Shown: one piece after another, positions 31,176 to 40,137 of the stretch | Layout: every line of letters starts with the position of its first letter | Position numbering within the stretch: position 1 is the stretch's first letter | Assembly (NCBI RefSeq): GCF_001071995.1 | Contig: NZ_JVNU01000029.1 | Location: forward strand, 24,371-88,370 | Reading direction: 5' to 3' | Source of the DNA: Streptococcus sp. 263_SSPC | Lineage (GTDB): Bacteria; Bacillota; Bacilli; Lactobacillales; Aerococcaceae | DNA length: 64,000 nucleotides | Notes under the pieces: generated by a model | The model's input: the letters and a program-made list of their open reading frames with translations, nothing else | Databases searched by the model: none | Told to the model about the DNA's origin: nothing | Made by a program: the position numbers and the translations under genes

Positions 31176-31319
31176 CTAAAATTCACTATAAATAAACTCC
31201 TGAACATTCGAGAAATCAGTTACTAAACAATAGATAACTAAACCTAAAATAACCACATAGAAGAAAGCAGTCCATAGAACGAACTTTTGTTTATCCGTTG
31301 CATTATTTAGAAAATTCAT
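31176..31319 (-). CDS. dltX: Teichoic acid D-Ala incorporation-associated protein DltX
   Basis: 47-residue membrane peptide opening MNFLNNATDKQKFVLWTAFF, with one hydrophobic segment (about residues 14-33) and ending EFIYSEF. The C-terminal FIYxEF is the hallmark of DltX, the small protein required for D-alanylation of lipoteichoic acid. It starts inside dltD (17-base overlap), so translation is coupled. DltX genes normally precede dltA; here the gene is last, after dltD. Confidence 0.85.
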   Translation of the reverse strand: MNFLNNATDKQKFVLWTAFFYVVILGLVIYCLVTDFSNVQEFIYSEF

Positions 31320-32466
31320 ATAGATTTTTTTCAACTTCCATCCATCCTTTCACACCCACGTGCATCACATCAAACAAGAAATAATCCTCATATTCTCTGT
31401 CACCATAGTTTAACACTTTTACGCCGAACTGATTAGCTACACTCTCGATTTTTCTATAAGTCTTTTCACGCATCTCTCTGGAAACTCCAGTATAGTCATT
31501 CCATTTACCATTAACTGGGAAAATAATCACTTCAACTTCAATTCCCAATTCTTTTGCCACCGTTAAGAAAATCTCAAAATCTGAGTACTCTGGCGATTCA
31601 GTATAATCAATATCTTTATATGCGCCTTTCAACGAATCAAGTCTTTCTCTTAAGTACGTATCATAATATTTATTATCGACTCCAAACTCATTGTTATTTG
31701 TTTTCTTTTTCACTTCATCCACAAATTTTTCAGCCATCTCTTCCCAGTTATAGTTTGGAGTTGCTTCTCCGCTTACTGGATAATCTGATTTACTATGATT
31801 TCGATAAAACATTAATTTTAATTTAAAGGAATAAAGCATTTTATCAAAACCCATCAATAAACGGTCGATAAAAGTCCCTTCATTCTCTACTAAAACTTTT
31901 TTGTACTTTTTATAGAGGTCGTTTTGTTGTTTATTTCCCTTTGTGATTTCAATAATTCTATCAATCAGTTTTTCTTTAGTTTCTTTACTAATTTTATCAT
32001 TCGTCAACGCATTATAAATATGTTCTTGCGAAGCTTTATTCAAAAATGCATCCCGATGCGTACCATCTTTTTCATACCATTGTACAGATTCAATAATAGC
32101 AACCTTTCGCTTCTTCATTCCTTCTTCAATTGATGCTAAAGTGGTTGCTTGAATGATATTTTGAGAATAACTCGTTCCAATTTGCATGATATTAAAATCT
32201 TTATAATTAAAAATTTTATTTGGATGATAATCCTCATTAATCGTAGCTACTAACTCCGAAGACCCTAATAATACCAAAGTATTCACGTCAATATTACTCG
32301 TTAGAATATCCTTGCTTTTATATTTTTCATAATTAGTACTATAACGAATGCTATTGTCATTTACTTTATAATAATCGTCTACTTTCTTTACATAAGTCAT
32401 ACTTAGCAAGATAAGCGTTATTATAACGAGTACAATTGATGTTAAAAATGCTTTTAATTTTATCAT
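31303..32466 (-). CDS. dltD: D-alanyl-lipoteichoic acid biosynthesis protein DltD
   Basis: 387 residues, one N-terminal membrane anchor (about 7-25) then an extracytoplasmic SGNH-hydrolase-like domain. LLGSSEL (Ser about 69-70) supplies the nucleophile block, and the C-terminal DVMHVGVKGW carries the Asp/His pair. It acts with DltB in moving D-Ala to lipoteichoic acid. Sits between the second dltB (35-base gap) and dltX; both dltD and that dltB are visibly AT-richer than dltA-dltB1. Confidence 0.93.
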   Translation of the reverse strand: MIKLKAFLTSIVLVIITLILLSMTYVKKVDDYYKVNDNSIRYSTNYEKYKSKDILTSNIDVNTLVLLGSSELVATINEDYHPNKIFNYKDFNIMQIGTSYSQNIIQATTLASIEEGMKKRKVAIIESVQWYEKDGTHRDAFLNKASQEHIYNALTNDKISKETKEKLIDRIIEITKGNKQQNDLYKKYKKVLVENEGTFIDRLLMGFDKMLYSFKLKLMFYRNHSKSDYPVSGEATPNYNWEEMAEKFVDEVKKKTNNNEFGVDNKYYDTYLRERLDSLKGAYKDIDYTESPEYSDFEIFLTVAKELGIEVEVIIFPVNGKWNDYTGVSREMREKTYRKIESVANQFGVKVLNYGDREYEDYFLFDVMHVGVKGWMEVEKNLYEFSK

Positions 32467-32501
32467 CTTATTCTACACTTTCTCCAATCTTCAAATTTTA
32501 A

Positions 32502-33656
32502 TTATCTTTTTAAAATCGACATTATTAACTTTAATGGTTCTCCAGAGAAAATAAAGAAACCAATAAACACCAAGTGCATTGTGACAAACCAGCTAGTTAG
32601 TTTATACCATGTTTTATTCTTATTCTTTTTATAGAATTTTGATTTCTTTTGATACCATTCAAACCCTGCCATCAAGAAACCATGATACACCCCATAAATA
32701 ACATAACTTATACTTAATCCGTGCCAAAAACCCATCACACACATATTAACCATATATGCAAATGAAGCATTTTGTAATCTGCTTTTGAACAACTTTTTCT
32801 TCATCGCATTCATTAGCACTCTAGAAAAAACAAAGTCTCTTAACCAAGTTGATAAAGTAATATGCCATCTTGTCCAGAAATCTTTAATATCTATACTCAA
32901 AAATGGTTTGTTGAAATTCATAGGAGTTTGAACCCCCAAGATATTACTAGTTCCTACCGCCATTAAACTGTACCCGGCAAAATCAAAGAAAAGATACAAT
33001 GTGTATAAATACATATACTTCACAGAATAAGTTAAAGTTCCTGTGTTTTTTAAAGCCGATAACATTTGATAAACATATGTTGAAAACATAATTTTATACA
33101 GAAGCCCTAGGACTACCCTATAAACGCCAGTTCCTGCTAATTCCAAATAAGCTTCTCTTGGCATAATTGTTTTAATATCATCAAAGAATCTTCTACTACG
33201 ATCAATCGGACCTGAACTAACAGTTGGGAAAAACAATAAAAATTGTAAATAATCCAAGAAACTATATTTTTCCTTAATAATACCATCTGATATCTCTATC
33301 ATTATCTGTATTGTTTTAAATGACATATAAGAAATTCCGATAAAAGCCATTAAGTGAAGACTCGTAATCGCGAATATCTTATTAATTACTAACGGGACAA
33401 CAGATAATAGGCTCAATGTTTTTAACCACTTTTTTTCTAACCTATTGGACAGCATCACAAGAAGATATTGATAAATAATAAACGCCACGAGGTAAACAAC
33501 CATTTTTTTGCTTTGCCCATAAATTGTCCCTGCAAAAATTAGCGAGATTGCAAGTATATAAACCTCTTTCTTTTTCCCAAAAAAATTTAATACAAATCCA
33601 CCGCAAAGAACAATTAATAAGAAAAGGAAAAATTCAAGTCCCTCGAAATAATTCAT
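32502..33656 (-). CDS. dltB: Second DltB, D-alanyl-LTA acyltransferase (MBOAT family)
   Basis: 384 residues, polytopic MBOAT protein. Catalytic His is in MGFWHGL; RWHITLSTWLRDFVFSR, LFFPTVSSGPIDRSRR and LFFDFAGYSLMAVG match the other DltB at 34073-35233. The C-terminal segment from FEWYQKK through TWYK is identical in both, while the first 100 residues are clearly diverged. Both keep the catalytic residues, so neither looks dead. It heads a separate unit with its own promoter, followed by dltD and dltX. Confidence 0.92.
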   Translation of the reverse strand: MNYFEGLEFFLFLLIVLCGGFVLNFFGKKKEVYILAISLIFAGTIYGQSKKMVVYLVAFIIYQYLLVMLSNRLEKKWLKTLSLLSVVPLVINKIFAITSLHLMAFIGISYMSFKTIQIMIEISDGIIKEKYSFLDYLQFLLFFPTVSSGPIDRSRRFFDDIKTIMPREAYLELAGTGVYRVVLGLLYKIMFSTYVYQMLSALKNTGTLTYSVKYMYLYTLYLFFDFAGYSLMAVGTSNILGVQTPMNFNKPFLSIDIKDFWTRWHITLSTWLRDFVFSRVLMNAMKKKLFKSRLQNASFAYMVNMCVMGFWHGLSISYVIYGVYHGFLMAGFEWYQKKSKFYKKNKNKTWYKLTSWFVTMHLVFIGFFIFSGEPLKLIMSILKR

Positions 33657-33713
33657 TCTGTAAAAACCTCCTACAATCTATAAAAATATATTCATCCTTC
33701 AATAGTTTTTTCC

Positions 33714-33722
33714 ATTATAGCA
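33714..33722 (-). promoter_or_regulatory. Extended -10 promoter for dltB2-dltD-dltX
   Basis: TGC-TATAAT (extended -10) on the minus strand, between the dltC terminator and the second dltB; the -35 region is weak (ATAGAT-like). Confidence 0.6.
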
Positions 33723-33771
33723 TGATTTCCGCTAAAATCTATAACTCTTTAAAACATGCAATAAACTAAAA

Positions 33772-33804
33772 GAAAAATCGGTCCAAGTATAACTCGAACC
33801 GATT
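33772..33804 (-). terminator. Terminator after dltC
   Basis: AATCGGT / ACCGATT stem (33776-33782, 33798-33804) with a T-tract on the minus strand. It separates dltABC from the second dltB-dltD-dltX unit. Confidence 0.85.
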
Positions 33805-33830
33805 CTTTACATTTTATTTGTAACAATATA

Positions 33831-34061
33831 TTAATTTGTTCTTTCAGAAACGTACTTAATAATTTTATTTGGAGTATCGATTTCTTCATAAGTCACTTCT
33901 GTTGGAGCCACTTCGATACCAAACTCTTCTAAGCGAACAAGAAGTTCAACGAATGCTAATGAATCCATTAACCCTTCTTCTTTTAAGTTGATGTCTTTAT
34001 CTTCGTATACTACTTCATCTTCGCAAATTTCTTCTAAAATTTCTAAAATTCTTTCTTCCAC
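33831..34061 (-). CDS. dltC: D-alanine--poly(phosphoribitol) ligase carrier protein DltC
   Basis: D-alanyl carrier protein, 76 residues. Acyl-carrier fold with the phosphopantetheine attachment Ser34 in GLMDSLAFVEL. DltA loads it with D-Ala and DltB uses the charged form. Last gene of the dltABC unit; a terminator follows. Confidence 0.96.
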   Translation of the reverse strand: MEERILEILEEICEDEVVYEDKDINLKEEGLMDSLAFVELLVRLEEFGIEVAPTEVTYEEIDTPNKIIKYVSERTN

Positions 34062-34072
34062 GGAAATCCCTC

Positions 34073-35233
34073 CTATTGCATTGAAATTAATTTACTTATC
34101 CATAATAATGGTTTTCCTGAAAAAATCAAGAATCCTAACATTACTAAATGCATCGTAATGAGCCAGCTTGTGATTTTATACCATGTCTTATTCTTGTTTT
34201 TCTTATAAAACTTCGACTTCTTCTGATACCATTCAAATGACGCCATCAGTACCCCGTGATACACACCGTAGATGATGTAGTCCAGCGTCACCCCATGCCA
34301 AAATCCCATAAAGGTCATATTGATCATATAGGCCACCATCGCCGTCGTCAGTCTCTTCTTGAATACTTTCTTACGCATAAACCGCATTACAACACGCGAG
34401 AACACAAAGTCACGTAGCCATGTCGATAGCGTAATATGCCATCTGTTCCAGAAGTCTTTGATGTCGATACTGATAAATGGAAAATTAAAGTTCATCGGCG
34501 TTTCAACACCTAGAATATTACTTGCCCCTACCGCCATTAAACTATATCCAGCAAAGTCAAAGAACAAGTACGCGGTATAAAGATACATATAACCGATAAG
34601 ATAGGTCACATCTTTTTCTACCGGCCCGTTCATATGTTGAAATACCATTCCGGATAATACCAACTTATAGAATAAACCTAATACTAATCTAAAAATACCA
34701 GTACCTGCGAGTTCTAAGTACTCCCCTCGGCTTCTTTGTTTGTGCCAATCATCCATAAAACGTCGACTACGGTCAATCGGTCCAGAACTTAGCGCTGGGA
34801 AAAATAACAAGAAATGCGTGTAATCGAGAACAGACAGTGGTTTTTCAATCAACTCGTCATATATCTCGATAATGATTTGGACTAATTTGAAGGTCATATA
34901 AGAAATTCCTAAAAATCCAAATCCATTCACATGAAACACAGGTAAAACTTTCACCACAATTAACGGCAATCCTGCTAACAACACCATAATCGGCATTGTC
35001 TTCTTGCGATCCTTCAGCTTAGAGGTCATCTGCATCAAAATGTACCCTAACACTACAAATCCCAATAGCGCAATCAGTTGGTCCGGCGTTTTAATAAACA
35101 CGAAATAGACCATCACTACTGAGAATAGTAATGATAGATAATACGTAGATTTTTGAAAGACATTTAATATGAACGCTATGATCAAAACGAGTCCTAGCGT
35201 CATGAAGAAAGAGAGACCTTCAAAATAATGCAT
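34073..35233 (-). CDS. dltB: D-alanyl-LTA acyltransferase DltB (first copy)
   Basis: 386 residues, polytopic MBOAT acyltransferase that passes D-Ala from DltC across the membrane. Catalytic His in MGFWHGV; RWHITLSTWLRDFVFSR and LFFPALSSGPIDRSRRF conserved. Normal operon position directly between dltA and dltC. Base composition is less AT-rich than the paralogue 400 bases downstream. Confidence 0.95.
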   Translation of the reverse strand: MHYFEGLSFFMTLGLVLIIAFILNVFQKSTYYLSLLFSVVMVYFVFIKTPDQLIALLGFVVLGYILMQMTSKLKDRKKTMPIMVLLAGLPLIVVKVLPVFHVNGFGFLGISYMTFKLVQIIIEIYDELIEKPLSVLDYTHFLLFFPALSSGPIDRSRRFMDDWHKQRSRGEYLELAGTGIFRLVLGLFYKLVLSGMVFQHMNGPVEKDVTYLIGYMYLYTAYLFFDFAGYSLMAVGASNILGVETPMNFNFPFISIDIKDFWNRWHITLSTWLRDFVFSRVVMRFMRKKVFKKRLTTAMVAYMINMTFMGFWHGVTLDYIIYGVYHGVLMASFEWYQKKSKFYKKNKNKTWYKITSWLITMHLVMLGFLIFSGKPLLWISKLISMQ

Positions 35234-35236
35234 CGA

Positions 35237-36715
35237 CTACACAAGCTCCTTCAATTGTTTTTTATCAATTTTACCATTGTTATTTAATGGCATTTCGTCT
35301 AAGAAGACGACTTTCTTTGGAATCATATATTCCGGCACATGTTGCGCCAATTCTTTTTTCACGAGTTTAACTGTTTCAAAACGTTTTTCGATCGGTTCAT
35401 TATACACGACAAATGACGTAATGGATTTTACTTTTCCATCCATTAGTACTGGAACAGTTGCAGCTTGACGAATTTTCGGATTCTTTAATAAGTTATTATC
35501 GATATCTTCCAACTCGATACGGTGACCATGTAATTTGATTTGGAAATCGATTCGTCCTTCGCAGAATAATAAATCTCCTTCGAAATGTCCCACATCTCCC
35601 GTACGGTACGCACGCTCACCATCCACTTCAAAGAAATGTTTCGCATTCATTTCAGGGTTTTCATAATAACCTTTTGCGACTGTATTTCCGTAAATGATGA
35701 TTTCTCCGCTTTCTGGGCCATCAATTAACACGGTTGTTCCAGGCTTAATCACACCTACTGGTAGATTATCTGGATACTTCTCTAATAATTCTCTTGTTAA
35801 TGGCATCCATGTTACCATAACGGTTGATTCCGTTGGACCATACGTGTTCACCACTTCCGCACGCGGGAACCGTTCCATTAATTTTTCAACAGTGGCGCTA
35901 AATAACTTCTCCCCACAGAACACAAATTGCTCTAATTCAGGGAGCAATTCTTGGTTAAAACTTGGATCCACTAAGCACATTTCCGCAAATGATGGCGTTG
36001 AAATCCATACAGTCGCTTTTGATTCTTCTAATGTTTTAAATAACACTTTGAAATCTTGCAAGTGTTCTTTATCAATTTGAACAAGTGGCGCATGCATATA
36101 AAGCGCTGGCCAAAGTGACATTACTGATAAATCAAATGAGAACGGTGGATGTCCAAGAAACACTTGTGGTCCTTTCTCTCTGTAATAACCTGTATACCAA
36201 TCTAAAAAGTGGTTCAAGTTATTGTAAGTAATCGAAACTCCTTTCGGCTTTCCTGTACTTCCTGAAGTAAAGATAATATAGAAAACATCTTCACCTTGAA
36301 CATAATGGTCTTTTGAAATACGTTCCGTCGTAGAAGCAATCACTTCTTTTGCTTCAGAAACCGTCAACGTTGGTACATCTAGTGAAATTTCTTCACTTAC
36401 GAGCACAACGGGACTCTTTACTGTCGCAATGATATCTTCAACGCGGTCGATTGGTGTATTTACATCAACCGGGCAATAGGCATGACCTGATTTTACACAA
36501 GCCAAGAAGTACACCAACATAAATGGATGTTTATGTCCATAGACTACGATTGGAGATTTATTTCCTTTATACGTTTCATTTAAGTATGCCGCTAGCTTAT
36601 CTGAGTACTCCCAGACAAGGCTAGCGGTCAATTCTTCTTCCAACATCAAGTCATGTTTGTATACTACTTTATCTTCTGCACAATTTTCCGCTAATCGTTC
36701 TAATAATGGAATCAT
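35237..36715 (-). CDS. dltA: D-alanine--D-alanyl carrier protein ligase DltA
   Basis: Adenylates D-Ala and loads it on DltC. 492 residues, AMP-binding fold. P-loop IFTSGSTGKPKGVS near residue 150, VVNTYGPTEST and YRTGDVGHFEGD core motifs, C-terminal NNGKIDKKQL with the catalytic Lys. AGGAGG precedes the ATG. First gene of the dlt locus; no dltX lies upstream of it. Confidence 0.96.
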   Translation of the reverse strand: MIPLLERLAENCAEDKVVYKHDLMLEEELTASLVWEYSDKLAAYLNETYKGNKSPIVVYGHKHPFMLVYFLACVKSGHAYCPVDVNTPIDRVEDIIATVKSPVVLVSEEISLDVPTLTVSEAKEVIASTTERISKDHYVQGEDVFYIIFTSGSTGKPKGVSITYNNLNHFLDWYTGYYREKGPQVFLGHPPFSFDLSVMSLWPALYMHAPLVQIDKEHLQDFKVLFKTLEESKATVWISTPSFAEMCLVDPSFNQELLPELEQFVFCGEKLFSATVEKLMERFPRAEVVNTYGPTESTVMVTWMPLTRELLEKYPDNLPVGVIKPGTTVLIDGPESGEIIIYGNTVAKGYYENPEMNAKHFFEVDGERAYRTGDVGHFEGDLLFCEGRIDFQIKLHGHRIELEDIDNNLLKNPKIRQAATVPVLMDGKVKSITSFVVYNEPIEKRFETVKLVKKELAQHVPEYMIPKKVVFLDEMPLNNNGKIDKKQLKELV

Positions 36716-36785
36716 TTTATCCTCCTAAATCAACTTACACATTCTCTTTCTGAAAAACAACTGTTCTATTTTCAGACACAAAAGA

Positions 36786-36814
36786 ATTATAGCATATGGC
36801 TTCTTTCTTGCCTA
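36786..36814 (-). promoter_or_regulatory. dltA: dltA promoter
   Basis: TAGGCA (36809-36814), 17 bases with a TGC extension, TATAAT (36786-36791) on the minus strand. Confidence 0.75.
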
Positions 36815-36856
36815 TGACATTTCCACAAATATTAATTTTTTTTAACGTTTTTAAGT

Positions 36857-36885
36857 AAAAAAGAGGGTCGAAAACCCTTTCGACC
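36857..36885 (-). terminator. Terminator after the M20 amidohydrolase
   Basis: GGTCGAAA / TTTCGACC stem (36866-36873, 36878-36885) followed by CTCTTTTTT on the minus strand; ends the metNPQ-M20 transcript. Confidence 0.85.
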
Positions 36886-36900
36886 TTCTTCTCTAACTTT

Positions 36901-38067
36901 CTATGCAAGTCTGCTTAAGAAATACTTCACTTCGATTTCAACGCCTAATGCTAATACTCGTTCATCAATATCGAATTTTTCATGGTGATGTCCATAAGCT
37001 GTGTCTTCGCCAGATTGGCTACCTAGCAATCCATAAACACCCGGTTTATTCACTAAGTAATCCGCAAAATCATCAGCACCCATAGATGATTCGTATTTTG
37101 TAATTAAGTTGTCGATTCCTTCTACTTTCGAAACTACTTTTTGGAATTCTTCTGCTAGCTCTGGAGTATTAATCACTGGAGCAGCCGCATCATACCAATC
37201 AATTTCAAAATCGCAACGGTTCAGTTCAGCAATACCTTTTGCGATACGTGTGACAGCTTCTTTCAAGTGCGCACGCGTTTCATGACTGAATGCACGAATC
37301 GTTCCTTCGATTTCAGCATCGTTGGCAACGATATTGTAACGAGTTCCCGCATTTAATTTACCAACTCCGACAACAGCACGGTCGATTGGATTCACTTCGC
37401 GTGCGACGATGGTTTGCAATGCAACGACAACTTCACTGGCTGTTACTAGCGCGTCATGTCCTAAATGAGGACGTCCAACGTGCGCGCTCTTTCCTGTGAT
37501 TTTGATTTTAAAAATATCACATGAAGCATTCACTGGTCCACCTTCAACCGCAAACGATCCAACGGGTAGTCCTGAATTTACGTGAATTGCAAAGGATTCA
37601 TCGATATTATCGATTTTTCCAGAAGCGACAAATTGCTTCGCTCCCGCACCGATTTCTTCTGCAGGTTGGAACGCGATTAAGACGGTCCCTGCAAATGAAT
37701 CTTTCAATTCATTCAAGACTCTAGCCGTTCCTAGCCCCATTGTCGTATGCGCATCATGTCCACAAGCATGGTTTAATCCTGGACGTTTAGACGCATAAGG
37801 TTTACCAGTGCAGTCAGGAAGTTCGAGCGCATCGATGTCAGCTCGAAGTAAAACTTTCTTTCCTTCTCCTTTACCACCTTTAATAATGGCTAAAGTACCT
37901 GTTTCCCCCACCTTTTCAAATGGGATTCCAAATGATGTTAATTCTTTTTGAATGTAGGCTGCAGTTTCATACTCTTTTAAGCTTGATTCTGGATTTTCAT
38001 GGAAATGTCTTCTTGTTGCGACAAGATATTCTTCTAACGCTTGTGCTTTTTGTTTAATTTCACTCAT
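36901..38067 (-). CDS. M20-family metal-dependent amidohydrolase
   Basis: 388 residues, M20D aminoacylase/carboxypeptidase family. Metal-binding and catalytic motifs: NHACGHDAHTTMGLG, QPAEEIGAG with the catalytic Glu pair, and AIHVNSGLPVG; a dimerisation domain is inserted in the middle (about 175-290). It cleaves an N-acyl or amide bond of an amino-acid derivative. Last gene of a methionine-type ABC operon, so N-acyl-amino acid or peptide-derived methionine salvage is plausible (inference). Confidence 0.85.
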   Translation of the reverse strand: MSEIKQKAQALEEYLVATRRHFHENPESSLKEYETAAYIQKELTSFGIPFEKVGETGTLAIIKGGKGEGKKVLLRADIDALELPDCTGKPYASKRPGLNHACGHDAHTTMGLGTARVLNELKDSFAGTVLIAFQPAEEIGAGAKQFVASGKIDNIDESFAIHVNSGLPVGSFAVEGGPVNASCDIFKIKITGKSAHVGRPHLGHDALVTASEVVVALQTIVAREVNPIDRAVVGVGKLNAGTRYNIVANDAEIEGTIRAFSHETRAHLKEAVTRIAKGIAELNRCDFEIDWYDAAAPVINTPELAEEFQKVVSKVEGIDNLITKYESSMGADDFADYLVNKPGVYGLLGSQSGEDTAYGHHHEKFDIDERVLALGVEIEVKYFLSRLA

Positions 38068-38170
38068 CGTCTTTGCCTTCTTTCATTGAATAAAGAGGCA
38101 TGCTAGGCACGCCTCTTAAGGTTTTGTTTTTTCTAAATGTAACATATAAGTTACATTTTGCTTTTTCTCT

Positions 38171-38347
38171 CAACTAGTAGTCGAACTCGGGCTCACAGCC
38201 TAGTAGTCGAGCTCGCCATCGCAGAAATCACGTTCACTTCCCGAAACGTACGCAGAACGTTTCACGTTCCTTCTCTTTTGTTTCAAATCCTTCGCACTGT
38301 GAAGGATTTTCCAGTGTTCGATTTCTGAACGCGATATCTCGCATCCT
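38171..38347 (-). repeat. Modular hairpin repeat, copy 1
   Basis: Begins on the minus strand at the metQ stop codon (AGGATGCGAG follows). Paired arms ATCGC-AGAAATC (38218-38229) and GATTTCT-GAAC-GCGAT (38320-38335) enclose CACT / AGTG (38235-38238, 38313-38316) and GAAACGT / ACGTTTC (38243-38249, 38257-38263). This copy has an extra stem AATCCTTC / GAAGGATT (38286-38308), and its distal CGAGYTCGACTAC module occurs twice. Confidence 0.8.
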
Positions 38348-39209
38348 AGTTGTTTAATTTAGCTTTTTCCCAAACTGGTACGTTAGCACCTTTTGAAACT
38401 TCTTCGATTTTCTTAGCTGTTTCTGGTGATTGGTAGTATTCTACGATTTTTTTGTAAACTTCGTTGTTTTCGTTACCTTCTTTAGCAGCGATTACGTTGT
38501 AGTAAGGTTGTGAAGAATCAGTAATTTGTTCGATGAAGATAGCATCTTTTGTTGGTTGGAATCCAGCTTCAACAGCGAAACCGTTGTTGATTAATGAAGC
38601 AGCAACATCATCTAAAGCACGAGCTGTTTGTCCAGCAGGTAATTCTTTGATTTGGATGTTTTTAGGATTTTCAACGATATCATCTTTAGTTGCTAAAGTG
38701 TTGTTAGGATCTTTTAATTTGATTACGCCAGCTGCGTGTAGTAAACGTAATGCACGTGAGTTGTTTGAAGTATCTTCAGGAATAGCGATTGTATCGCCAT
38801 CTTTTAATTCACTTACGTTTTTGATTTTCTTAGAGTAAACACCCATTGGAGCAATAACTGTGTAGCCGATTGGTTTGATGTGTGTTCCTTGTTCTTTGTT
38901 GAAACGTTCTAGGTAAATAATTGTTTGGAATGAGTTCAAATCAACGTCGCCATTTTCTAACGCTTGGTTAGGTTGTACGTAGTCAGTGAATTCTACTAAT
39001 TCAACTTCAATACCTTCTTTTTCTTTCAAGCGAGCAATAACATCGTCCCAAACTTCGTGGTTACCAGCGTTAACCCCGATTTTAACGTGTTTGTTTTCTT
39101 GTTTTGCTTCTGATGAAGCTGAGCTTCCAGAGTTTGATGTTTGTGCAGCTCCACATGCCGCTAATGTTAATGCTGCCGCTGCAGCTACGAATAATTTTTT
39201 AATGTTCAT
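38346..39209 (-). CDS. metQ: MetQ/NlpA-family substrate-binding lipoprotein
   Basis: Methionine ABC importer binding lipoprotein, 287 residues. Signal peptide with lipobox LAAC and lipidated Cys19, then a Ser/Glu-rich linker and the NlpA binding domain (HVKIGVNAGNHEVWDDVIAR). Other family members bind other amino acids; the T-box ahead of metN supports methionine. Flanked on both sides by modular hairpin repeats. Confidence 0.9.
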   Translation of the reverse strand: MNIKKLFVAAAAALTLAACGAAQTSNSGSSASSEAKQENKHVKIGVNAGNHEVWDDVIARLKEKEGIEVELVEFTDYVQPNQALENGDVDLNSFQTIIYLERFNKEQGTHIKPIGYTVIAPMGVYSKKIKNVSELKDGDTIAIPEDTSNNSRALRLLHAAGVIKLKDPNNTLATKDDIVENPKNIQIKELPAGQTARALDDVAASLINNGFAVEAGFQPTKDAIFIEQITDSSQPYYNVIAAKEGNENNEVYKKIVEYYQSPETAKKIEEVSKGANVPVWEKAKLNN

Positions 39210-39260
39210 TTTGTTTTCCCCTTTTTGTTTTGGTTTGTTTTTTGTTTTTGGATGAGATTG

Positions 39261-39429
39261 GTCGCATCCTGGTTAGTTGAACGCGGGCTGTTGGGCTCGA
39301 ATTCAGTGTAGTTGAACTCGGGCTCACAGGACTGACATCCACTTCCCGAAACGTACGCAGAACGTTTCACGTTCCTTCCGTCGTTTCGGTCCAGTGATTC
39401 AGTCCTGAGCGTTCGCCCTCGTATCCTGG
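39261..39429 (-). repeat. Modular hairpin repeat, copy 2
   Basis: Starts 4 bases after the metP stop codon. Arms CAGGACTGA / TCAGTCCTG (39327-39335, 39399-39407), CACT / AGTG (39340-39343, 39393-39396), inner GAAACGT / ACGTTTC. The arm sequence is unlike copy 1 but pairs perfectly. A second partial end module precedes metQ. Confidence 0.8.
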
Positions 39430-39432
39430 TTT

Positions 39433-40137
39433 TTATTTAGTGGCTTTTTTCTCTAAATAGTCACCGATTGCTTGGCAGATGAAGACGATGATTAACATGA
39501 TAATTGTGGCTACCACGATAACGTCTCCTTGGAATCGGTTATAACCTCGTGAGATGGCTACGTTACCGATACCGCCGGCACCAAACGCTCCGGCCATGGT
39601 TGTTAAACCAATTAAGCTGATAATTGTTAGTGAGCTTGCACGGATTAAGCTTGGCAAGCCTTCTTTTAAGTACACGCGGAAGATAATTTCTAGCGGTGTA
39701 CATCCCATTGCTTCACTCGCTTCGATAACCCCTTTATCTACTTCGGTCAACGCTAATTGCACTTGACGAGAGTAGAATGGAACGGTTGCGAATACTAGCG
39801 GAACGATCGCTCCTGGAATACCAATGGTTGTTCCTACAATTGCACGAGTTACTGGAATCAGTAACATGGCAAGGATGATAAATGGAATCGAACGGAATAA
39901 GTTCACCACTTTATCAAGTACCAAGTACAATCCTTTGTTTTCAAGGATGTTTCCTTCACGCGTAACAACCAGTGTCACACCTAAAGCGATTCCTAAGATA
40001 CCAGCGATTAAACCTGTTAATCCAACCATGATTAATGTATCAATTGTTGCTTTTTGAATTTCCGCCCATACTTTTGCGTCGATGTTTGGAAACCAAGTTT
40101 TAAAATCGATATAGGCTAATAAATTCATCTTAGGCAC
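39433..40137 (-). CDS. metP: Methionine ABC transporter permease MetP (MetI)
   Basis: 234 residues, MetI-type permease with five or six membrane helices. EAA loop signature [21 protein letters not shown] contacts the MetN ATPase. Start overlaps metN's end by 8 bases. Followed directly by repeat copy 2. Confidence 0.92.
   Translation of the reverse strand: MPKMNLLAYIDFKTWFPNIDAKVWAEIQKATIDTLIMVGLTGLIAGILGIALGVTLVVTREGNILENKGLYLVLDKVVNLFRSIPFIILAMLLIPVTRAIVGTTIGIPGAIVPLVFATVPFYSRQVQLALTEVDKGVIEASEAMGCTPLEIIFRVYLKEGLPSLIRASSLTIISLIGLTTMAGAFGAGGIGNVAISRGYNRFQGDVIVVATIIMLIIVFICQAIGDYLEKKATK

Noticed and set aside
32502..33656. Second dltB as a pseudogene
   Set aside because: Full length, catalytic His and all signature motifs present, own promoter and ribosome site.
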